The notes under the pieces: model-generated
The model's input: the letters and a program-made list of their open reading frames with translations, nothing else
The model's database searches: none
Told to the model about the DNA's origin: nothing
Shown: piece by piece, positions 1 to 6,800 of the stretch
Position numbering within the stretch: the first letter of the stretch is position 1
Layout: each line of letters begins with the position of its first letter
Origin: Muribaculaceae bacterium
Lineage (GTDB): Bacteria; Bacteroidota; Bacteroidia; Bacteroidales; Muribaculaceae
Assembly (NCBI GenBank): GCA_017545095.1
Contig: JAFYCU010000074.1
Span: 1 to 14,336 of the forward strand
Reading direction: 5' to 3'
DNA: 14,336 nt
Made by a program: the position numbers and the translations under genes

Positions 1-36
1 GACGCAATTTGGCAAACCCCGAATTGAGGTATTAAT

Positions 37-86
37 GAGATGCGAGAAGCAAGAAGTGCTACGAGTTACGAACTACAAGCTACGCA
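37..86 (+). repeat. Degenerate 7-bp word repeat
   Basis: From 37 the sequence divides into related heptads: GAGATGC, GAGAAGC, AAGAAGT (37-57), then after one extra base CTACGAG, TTACGAA, CTACAAG and CTACGCA (59-86). The words are variants of one another rather than exact copies. The block lies downstream of the AAA-ATPase stop. The 14 bases at 67-80 recur exactly at 2044-2057, in the same orientation, on the other side of that gene. Confidence 0.7.
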
Positions 87-101
87 AACAACTCACTCGA
101 G

Positions 102-137
102 CAACTCACCGTGTTTTTTTCCTCTTAACGGTGGTTG
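102..137. other. Imperfect inverted repeat downstream of the AAA-ATPase gene
   Basis: CAACtCACCGT (102-112) and ACGGTGGTTG (128-137) are complementary over 10 bp with one bulged base, separated by a 15-base loop containing seven T on the plus strand. It lies about 45 bp past the stop of the AAA-ATPase gene and could form a hairpin in its transcript, but no U-run follows the stem on that strand, so a standard terminator is not supported. Confidence 0.3.
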
Positions 138-182
138 GCCGCATTTTTGCTTTGTGTGGATGATACCGGCTTCACAGGGGTC

Positions 183-1964
183 TCACAGCTCCTCGGCCAC
201 GGCGAGGTCGATGCCTCGCCACACGAGGATGAGGCGGTGCAGGGTGGTGTGGCCCACGGTGCGGTGGATGACTTCGCCCTGGGCGTAGCGCAGGAGCTGG
301 GCGGTGGCTTGCTCACGGGCCTGGGCGAGCTCGTGGTCGGTTGCGCCGGGGGCGATGTATTTGAGCTCGAGCACGTAGCTGTGCTCGATGTCGGGGTAGA
401 TGTCGAGCAGTGGCTGGAGGTAGATGTCGGCATATCCGCCCGATGGCGTGCCGTCGAAGGTGCTGCGTGCGCCGGCGTCGAGCTCGCTCACGGGTAGGTA
501 GAGGTTGGTGAGGCAGGTCTGCGACAGGGTGAACCCGTGCACGAAGGCCTCGCCTTTGGCCTTGTCGCGGTTGCTAGCGAAGCGGCGCAGCATGTCGGCC
601 AGATAGTCGAAGTAGGGCCGCCATTGGCCGTCGAAAGCCATGGCGTTCATCAGCTCTGAGCGGTGCCGCTCATCGAGCGAGAGGTGGTTCTCGTTGTAGG
701 TCTCGGTGAGGTAGCCGTAGAGTTGCTCGCGCACCACCTGATTGGGGATGCCGAAACGGGTCATGCCGCGCGAGATGCCGGTGATGGTGAGCATGCCGAA
801 GTAGTAGAGCAGGCTGACGAAGTTGTCGGGGGCGGTGATGGTCTCGCTGGGGAAGGAGTCCTTGAGCTTGGCGGTGATGCCGCCGGTCTCCACGATGTGC
901 TGGATGACCGAGGCGTTGTGCTCGAAACCGCGATCCTTGCGGATGAGCATGCGCAGCTTGTTGTAGTCGGTGCGGATGTTGTTGTCGAGCATGTTCTTAG
1001 GTGCTCGTCCGCCGTTCTTGGTGTAGTTATAGAGGAAATAGAGCACCATGTCGCTGTTGTAGAGCGGTGGCTCATCGATGCATTCCTCGGCGAAACAATA
1101 GTTGTCGTACCACGGCTTCATCACCTCGAGCAGCTGCGGCGTGGTGTGGCTGAAAGGGTAGTACTGGCGGTAGTATTCAATCATTTCCACTACTTCGTCC
1201 TCGGTGAACCCCACCATGGCGTTGAACTCGCGCTGCATGGTGTAGTTGGAGCCGATGTTGAACCCGCTGGTGAGGTCGTCGAGCGTGACGGGACTCACGC
1301 CGGTGATGAACAGCCGCTTGATGGCGCTGTCGGTGCCGGCCTTGATGGCGTTGAAGAAGCCCCGGTAGGTGCCGGTGCCGTGGGTCTCCTGCTTGTAGCT
1401 CGGCTCGGTGTCGGGATTGGAGAGGATGATGTTGGTGAAATGGTCGTACTCGTCGATGAACAGATAGACGCGCTGGCCGGCCTTATAGCAGATGCTGATC
1501 AGATATGACAGCTGGTTTGCTGCGCTTCTCAATTTGCCGAGTTCTTCCAATGCATTGTCAGGCAGCAAGCTGGCATAGCTTTCCACGAAAGTGCGGAACT
1601 GAATGTTGCAGTAGTCGTCCATGCGCTGCTGGTAGGTGTCGAGCGACCCGGAGAACGCCGAGAAGTTGAGGTAGAGCACCATGTAGGTGTTGTGGTCGGG
1701 GGTGGGGTGCTGCCCAATCCATAGGTCGCCGAACAGCCGCTCGAACAGGTGGGCCTTGTTCAGGTCGTAATACTGCCGCAGCATGTTCATCAGCAGCGAC
1801 TTGCCGAACCGCCGGGGCCTGAGGAAGAAGAAGAAGCGGTTGGCATCCTCGATTTCGGGAATGAAGTGCGTTTTGTCGACGTAATAGTAATTGTCGAGGC
1901 GCACGTCCTCCCAGTTTTGCATGCCGTAGGGCAGCCGTTTGGGTTTTTGCTGTTGCTGTTCCAT
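183..1964 (-). CDS. AAA-ATPase-like protein with C-terminal PD-(D/E)XK nuclease-like domain
   Basis: The 593-residue product matches the AAA-ATPase_like family joined to a DUF1703-type PD-(D/E)XK domain. Near the N-terminus is YYVDKTHFI (27-35), then a Walker A-like RPRRFGKSLL (49-58), a Walker B-like YLFIDEYD (167-174), and the family-typical TGVSPVTLDDLTSGFNI (221-237). The C-terminal nuclease-like core shows GGYADIYL (Asp513) and VLELKYI (Glu533, Lys535), followed by a helix with QAREQ (548-552), so the expected D...ExK residues are all present. Length is normal for the family and no frameshift is seen. The ATG at 1964 is supported by a promoter match 27 bp upstream; there is no Shine-Dalgarno site, as is usual in Bacteroidetes. 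It is a cytoplasmic protein with no signal peptide. The family is highly multicopy in Bacteroidales. Its cellular role is unknown; defence or mobile-DNA functions are inference only. It is a single-gene unit, separate from the secreted-protein operon upstream. Confidence 0.93.
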   Translation of the reverse strand: MEQQQQKPKRLPYGMQNWEDVRLDNYYYVDKTHFIPEIEDANRFFFFLRPRRFGKSLLMNMLRQYYDLNKAHLFERLFGDLWIGQHPTPDHNTYMVLYLNFSAFSGSLDTYQQRMDDYCNIQFRTFVESYASLLPDNALEELGKLRSAANQLSYLISICYKAGQRVYLFIDEYDHFTNIILSNPDTEPSYKQETHGTGTYRGFFNAIKAGTDSAIKRLFITGVSPVTLDDLTSGFNIGSNYTMQREFNAMVGFTEDEVVEMIEYYRQYYPFSHTTPQLLEVMKPWYDNYCFAEECIDEPPLYNSDMVLYFLYNYTKNGGRAPKNMLDNNIRTDYNKLRMLIRKDRGFEHNASVIQHIVETGGITAKLKDSFPSETITAPDNFVSLLYYFGMLTITGISRGMTRFGIPNQVVREQLYGYLTETYNENHLSLDERHRSELMNAMAFDGQWRPYFDYLADMLRRFASNRDKAKGEAFVHGFTLSQTCLTNLYLPVSELDAGARSTFDGTPSGGYADIYLQPLLDIYPDIEHSYVLELKYIAPGATDHELAQAREQATAQLLRYAQGEVIHRTVGHTTLHRLILVWRGIDLAVAEEL

Positions 1965-1990
1965 GTTGCTATGCCGATGGTTTGAGATTG

Positions 1991-2020
1991 CAAAGGTACG
2001 AAATAATGGCTAATGGACAA
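1991..2020 (-). promoter_or_regulatory. Bacteroidetes-type promoter of the AAA-ATPase gene
   Basis: On the minus strand, TACCTTTG (1998-1991) matches the Bacteroidetes -7 box TAnnTTTG exactly. A TTG (2020-2018) lies 19 bp upstream, at the distance expected for the -33 element. Transcription would start near 1985, giving a leader of roughly 20 nt before the ATG at 1964. The spacer and -33 element are themselves built from 7-bp repeat words (2004-2038), which is unusual. Confidence 0.68.
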
Positions 2021-2038
2021 TGGATAATGCACAATTAT
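2004..2038. repeat. Five 7-bp words (TAATGGC family) over the AAA-ATPase promoter
   Basis: The block splits exactly into five heptads, TAATGGC, TAATGGA, CAATGGA, TAATGCA and CAATTAT, at 2004, 2011, 2018, 2025 and 2032. The third word supplies the CAA that reads as TTG in the -33 position of the minus-strand promoter, and the first two fill most of the -33/-7 spacer. Confidence 0.75.
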
Positions 2039-2042
2039 TTAG

Positions 2043-2082
2043 CTACGAACTACAAGCGGCGCAATGCGGTGCGCAATGCGAT
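2043..2082. repeat. Heptad pair followed by a 12-bp tandem repeat
   Basis: CTACGAA and CTACAAG (2043-2056) are the same words seen at 66-79, and 2044-2057 is an exact 14-base copy of 67-80. Directly after, GCGCAATGCGGT (2059-2070) is repeated as GCGCAATGCGAT (2071-2082), a 12-bp tandem with one mismatch. Confidence 0.65.
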
Positions 2083-2087
2083 GAAAT

Positions 2088-2122
2088 AGTTCATAGTTCA
2101 TAATTCACAGTTCATAGTTATC
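2088..2122. repeat. Five 7-bp words (AGTTCAT family)
   Basis: Exact heptad phasing: AGTTCAT at 2088, 2095 and 2109, AATTCAC at 2102 and AGTTATC at 2116. Three of five units are identical and the other two differ at two or three positions. No coding or regulatory role is visible. Confidence 0.8.
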
Positions 2123-2142
2123 GCGATGCGGCATAATGTGCG

Positions 2143-2184
2143 TTAGCCATCTCGCTTCTTGCATCTCGAATCTCGAATCTCACT
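2143..2184. repeat. Six 7-bp words (TTAGCCA then TCTYGNN family)
   Basis: TTAGCCA (2143) is followed in phase by TCTCGCT, TCTTGCA, two exact copies of TCTCGAA (2164 and 2171) and TCTCACT (2178). The order TTAGCCA, (T/G)CTCGnT, TCTTGCA, TCT... is the same as in the block at 2241-2282 and in the reverse complement of 14195-14222, so these are copies of one higher-order unit. Confidence 0.8.
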
Positions 2185-2202
2185 GTGGGGAGGTCTCTTC
2201 AG

Positions 2203-2240
2203 CTACAAGTCTGCAATGCAACTCTCGCATCATTCGTGCG
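2203..2240. repeat. Degenerate word block linking two heptad arrays
   Basis: It begins with the word CTACAAG (2203-2209), also present at 73-79 and 2050-2056. Fifteen bases later CAACTC (2219-2224) appears, as it does at the same distance after CTACAAG at 89-94. This suggests the block is a diverged relative of the one at 59-94. It is more degraded than the neighbouring arrays. Confidence 0.45.
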
Positions 2241-2282
2241 TTAGCCATCTTGGTTCTCGGCTCTTGCATCTTGTGTCTTATC
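2241..2282. repeat. Six 7-bp words running into the LRR gene stop codon
   Basis: TTAGCCA (2241) is followed in phase by TCTTGGT, TCTCGGC, TCTTGCA (2262), TCTTGTG and TCTTATC (2276-2282), all fitting TCTYNNN. The last word overlaps two bases of the minus-strand TGA of the LRR gene (2283-2281), so the array abuts the coding region with no spacer or recognisable terminator. Confidence 0.75.
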
Positions 2283-3855
2283 ACCGTGCTACGGCAATTT
2301 TGCGGCCGTTGTGGATGTAGATGCCGGGGGCTTCGCGATAGGCCACGCGACGGCCTTGCAGGTCGTAAACAGCATTGGAACTTGCAGCAGATGCGGCTTG
2401 GATATGGCGCAGGCCGGTGACAACGCCTTCGTCGAACGACAGGGGGAAGACTTGGAAACGCTCCGTGAGTCCGCCCTCGGCATAGGGCGTGACGCGCCGG
2501 CTGACGGACGAGGGCTGCTCATCGTCGGCTGCACGAAGGCGCACAATGGCTCCAAAATGATAGGTTTCGCCCTGAAGCAGGTCAGGACGTTCGGTTGATT
2601 CATACAGGGCATCGTCGATGCTGAAACCGCCACTCAGACCCTCGGGGTTGACCGATTCGCCATCGGGCAATGGCATATAGAACTCAGCCTGGGCATAGGC
2701 GGTGCCATAGTCATCGGCACACACGGCCCAGTCGATGGTGACTATTTCGTGTGGCTTGGGCTGCACGAAAGCATAAGTCACCTCATCGGCTCCCTGCTGC
2801 GTGCGCCCCATGAGCGCGGCGGGAATGTAGACGTTAGGCTCATAGCTGCCTTCGCTCCCTGCCTGAATGGCTGCTGCCTCGGTGACCTCGATAACGGGGT
2901 TTCGGCAGTCGGCCAACGTGCCGGTAATGGTGCCGCCATCCAGCCAGTGCGTGAGCAAGGCCTGAGGGGCTTCCACCCCCCGCAAGAGCACCCAGTTACT
3001 CTGGTCGTAGGTGCGGCCCGACATCAAGTCGGTGCTGCTCATGTAGTCCACCTCACCGTCGTAAATCTTGTCGGGCATAAGCCAGCGGTTGTCGTCCTTG
3101 GCATAGAGGTCGCCGTTCACATCCACATGCAGGGCGAGCAATGGGTCGGCCACGGTGTAGCTGCGCCCTACCGTGCCATAATTCACGATCCACCATAGGG
3201 GATAGGTGCCATCGTCCTCGTGCATATGGCCGAGCCAGGCCTCAAATTTGCCCGACTCGACATAGGCATCCAGCATCCCCTGTGGCACGTGCAGCACCGT
3301 GTGCTCCACTGTGTTGAACTCCATGCCGCCATGCTCGTCCTCGCCCGGCTGCGGGAACACGCCGTCCCACCAGCCAAACCGCTCCAGGGTCTCAACCTCA
3401 TCCATCAGGAAATAAGCATCGGTGACCCCCGTGCACTGCCAAAACGCGTGCGAGGCGATATCGATCACCGTCGAGGGCACCACCACAGTGGAGAGCGCGG
3501 AGCAGAAAGCGAACGCCTCCTCGCCGATGGTTTCCAACCCCTCGGGCATCAACACCTGCTTGAGCGCGGCGCAGCGGTCGAAAGCATTGTAGCCAATGCT
3601 GGTGATGCCCTCGTCAATTATCACATATTCCAACGTGGTGTTGTCGGCAAAGGCCCAAGCATCGATGGCCACCACATCCAGACCATTCACCTCACCAAGG
3701 ATGTGGATTTTGGGACTGGGATTGTCCTCGTCCCAACCACTCACGATGTAATTGCCGTTGCGCAAGGTGTAGGCCACGCCATCGACCACCTCGGCGGCCC
3801 CGGCCGGCAATAGTGCCACCACGGCCAAGATTGTACTTATAATCAGCTGTTTCAT
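2281..3855 (-). CDS. Secreted BspA-type leucine-rich repeat protein with T9SS-like C-terminal tail
   Basis: The 524-residue product begins with a signal peptide (about 1-21, LIISTILAVVALLPAGAA). Residues 58-153 hold four LRR_5/BspA-type repeats with an exact 23-residue period in the middle two (84-106 and 107-129), each with the I..AF..C..L...... pattern. The usual closing strand of such arrays follows (VLHVPQGMLDAYVESGKFEAW, cf. 187-207). Residues about 220-480 are a beta-rich region I cannot assign, including GTITGTL near 308 and EPNVYIPAALMG near 339; similar segments recur in secreted Bacteroidales proteins. The end (479-524) carries VYDLQGRRVA, APGIYIHNG and a basic terminus, the pattern of sorting tails in this order. 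The ATG overlaps the stop of the giant gene by 4 bp, so it is probably translated by coupling. BspA-type LRRs in other species bind host matrix or cells; adhesion here is inference. Confidence 0.92.
   Translation of the reverse strand: MKQLIISTILAVVALLPAGAAEVVDGVAYTLRNGNYIVSGWDEDNPSPKIHILGEVNGLDVVAIDAWAFADNTTLEYVIIDEGITSIGYNAFDRCAALKQVLMPEGLETIGEEAFAFCSALSTVVVPSTVIDIASHAFWQCTGVTDAYFLMDEVETLERFGWWDGVFPQPGEDEHGGMEFNTVEHTVLHVPQGMLDAYVESGKFEAWLGHMHEDDGTYPLWWIVNYGTVGRSYTVADPLLALHVDVNGDLYAKDDNRWLMPDKIYDGEVDYMSSTDLMSGRTYDQSNWVLLRGVEAPQALLTHWLDGGTITGTLADCRNPVIEVTEAAAIQAGSEGSYEPNVYIPAALMGRTQQGADEVTYAFVQPKPHEIVTIDWAVCADDYGTAYAQAEFYMPLPDGESVNPEGLSGGFSIDDALYESTERPDLLQGETYHFGAIVRLRAADDEQPSSVSRRVTPYAEGGLTERFQVFPLSFDEGVVTGLRHIQAASAASSNAVYDLQGRRVAYREAPGIYIHNGRKIAVAR
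3852..3855 (-). promoter_or_regulatory. ATGA stop/start overlap, translational coupling
   Basis: Read on the minus strand the four bases are ATGA: the TGA ends the giant gene and the ATG starts the LRR gene. The start is unambiguous because it is followed directly by a signal peptide (MKQLIISTIL). Such overlaps usually mean one mRNA and re-initiation by the same ribosomes. No promoter was looked for within the 3' part of the giant gene with enough care to exclude a second start of transcription. Confidence 0.85.
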
Positions 3856-6800
3856 TCTTTCACAATACGTTTAATGGCTCGGTATCCGTTCACCGTGGTT
3901 GCCTCCACGAGATAGATTCCCGGAGCCAGATGACTGAGATTGAGGGTTGCCACATTGTCGGCCACATCGCGCTTCTCAAGGCAAGCGCCTCCCCCCGAGA
4001 ACACCCGTAGCTGTGCCAGCTGCTCATCGGCCCGCACACGCACCACATCGCGCACCACTATGGGGGTGATGAGGATGGTGCCCGAGGCAAACATATCGTC
4101 AACGGCATTCTCATTGCTGGGAATGGTGAGCTGCTGCGGTGCATCCAGGTCGCCATAGATGGCATCGCTCATCCAGGACAGCTGCTCACGCATCCACACC
4201 ACCTTGCCGTTGAGCATCGTGGCAAAGCGCACAGCGGTGTTGCTCTCATCGGCGTTGCCGGCAACGGTGAGCAGATACAGCCCGTCGGCGGTGGCTCGTG
4301 CAACACCTCGGCACTCGTCGCCGATGAAGGCCGCCACACACAGCGTGTCGATTGGCAGGCCGCCCTGCGTGACCACGGCCACCACATTCATGTTGTCGCT
4401 GAACTGGTGATGGTCGACGGGCACAAATGGGTTCCATTGCGCAGGTGCGGCCATCAAGGGAGCGCGATAGTAGTTGGCATTGATTGTGGGATATCGGAAA
4501 GTGACCGCCTGGGTCTTATTCGACTTGTAGTAGTAGCCTGCGCCGGACACCAGTGCGCCCAGGTCGCCCTCCCACTTGTAGCCGTCGTAGAAGGCCACCT
4601 GGTTCTTGCTCTTCACCACGTCGCCGCGGGCGGGTTGCATATCAGCAAATGCCTCGCCCAGACTCAGGTTGTAAATCGACAGCGGACCAATCCAGTTCCA
4701 TCCAGGATAGATGGTCTGTGTGGCCGTGCGGGTATCGATGCGGCTGCCAGCGATGCTGTAGTCCATGTCGGCTTTCATCTTGATTTTGTACAAGAGGCCC
4801 ACGGCCACCGTATCAAGGCCTGTTGAGGTCCAGCGGGTGCCACTGTTCAAGGCAAAACCTTCCTTGCCCTTGATGGTGTTGAACGCCCTGGCGTGACCAA
4901 ACACGCTCTCCAGGTCGGCCTTCTCAAGGTCGGGCTGTGCGTAGAGCGAAATCCAGTTCCAGCCCGTCCTGAGGTTGAGCAACTGCTCAATCTGGTCATC
5001 GGCCGTCCAAATCACGGGGTTGTCGTAGTCACCCAGCAGGTCATTGGGACGGTAGGTCAGGTTCAACAGCTTTCCTTTGTGGTGCGTGACCACATTGCCC
5101 AGCACCACACCCTGATCGGCATCATAGATGCGGAACGTGATGGGTTGCTCTTTAGTGATATCCTCCACGCCGTAGATGGTCAGATTCACGAAATAGGCGT
5201 CGCGGCTGCTCATAAGCTTGGGCGATGCCACGCCGCAGCAATTGTCATCGACAAACGCGGCAATCTTGGTGTTGGGATTGGCGCAAATCTTGTCCTCGAA
5301 GTAGATTTGTCCGGTTATGTTCATCGAGCTCTCGTAGTCGTCGGGATTGACCGACCATTCTGGCTCGTTGCCCATAACGGTGACATGGAGCATCAATGGA
5401 GCGCAGATGTCAACGTCGTTGACGGCATAGACATACACATGGTGGGTTCCCACAGGGGCATTCGCGCCGATGGTGAACTTGATGGGAATCGACTCGTTGG
5501 TTCCCAGCACGCCCGTTGTTTCCGATGTTTCAATCCATGTGGGCAGACCGGTGATGTGGAATCGGTCGTTGTCGCGACCTTTATTTTGCAACATCACCTC
5601 AATAGAGGACTCGGTTAGACGGCTCTTCCATATTGGGTATTCGTCCACGTCCCATTCCAGCGTGTTATAGTCAACAACGGCACTCCAGGTGACGGTTTCC
5701 GAGAGGTTGTCGCACATATCGCGCACATTCTTGACAACGAATGTGAGCAGGTTGCCCTGCATGCGCGACGGCAACGTGTTCAGGTTGATGTAGATTTCTT
5801 TATCCGAAGCCGTGTAGTCAAAGTCGACGTTCTGCCTGAGCGGAGCCTTGCGCAGCGATGGTGCCGTGGCAGCCTGCGTGGTGCCGTCGGCAATGACAGC
5901 GTCGGTGCCATACTTAAGCGCCAATGGTGCAATGTTGTTGACGCAGAACTCGGTGACGATATTGTTGCTGGCATCCAGTGCACTGCGCTCCATGGGGCAG
6001 TAAACAATGAGGCTTTCAGTAATGCCGGTAGTGTCAACCTGATTGTAGCGGTTGGCGATAATCGACGTGCCATCGCATGCCGCGTTCCACACCCGCAGCT
6101 CGTCGATGTCGCCAGTGAACTTGTAACTCTCAACGGGCACTTCCTGCTCATGGGTGCGCTTGAGGATGCTGCCCACATAGATATAATCACCTGCGGGAGC
6201 TGGCAATTCCTGCTCGGTAAGCGTCTTCACCGCCTTGCCGTCGATATAAACCACTGCGCTCACACCGCGATGCACGTTCAATGCCAGGTGATGCCAGTTG
6301 CCGTCGTTGTAGTCCTCGTTGGTCAGCACGATGGGCAGGCCGTTGGTCGTGTAGGACGGCAGGCTGTCGTTGTAGATGTGCAGAATCATCGAGTTGTCGT
6401 AGTCGAAGCCTATCGACACACGGTCGGTCACCGAGAGCAGCGTGGCACGTGCGTTCTTGTCCTTCTCGCCACGGAACCAGGTCTCGACCACGTAGCTGTC
6501 GGAAGGCCGTGGTGAGATGTTGCCAATCGGAATCTTGACAGTGTGCTCGCCATCGAGATGTGCGGCCAGATTGGTGTTCTCAATGTTCCATGTCTCGGCG
6601 GCAAGATGCATATTGCGCGAACGGGCATAATCGGTCACCGTGGTGCCGTGTCCCTCGTTCATCTTCCAGTAGCCCACCAGTCCAGGCAGGTAAGGAGCCA
6701 CAACCTCGTCGCGCTGTGCCAGCAGCGTGCGCACGGGGCTATTCTTGTTCCATAGCACGAACTCGTGCATCATTCCCGTGAAGTTGCGTCCCAGTGTCAG

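Noticed and set aside
102..137. Rho-independent terminator for the AAA-ATPase gene
   Set aside because: The stem has a bulge and a 15-base loop, and on the transcribed strand the homopolymer is A within the loop rather than U after the stem.
663..1508. 281-codon open frame on the plus strand
   Set aside because: Antisense to the AAA-ATPase gene, which has Walker and nuclease motifs in the right order. The antisense product is a low-complexity Val/Gly/Glu/His string.
2136..2420. 94-codon plus-strand frame across the end of the LRR gene
   Set aside because: It starts in the heptad-repeat intergenic block and runs antisense into the LRR gene; no domain or start signal.
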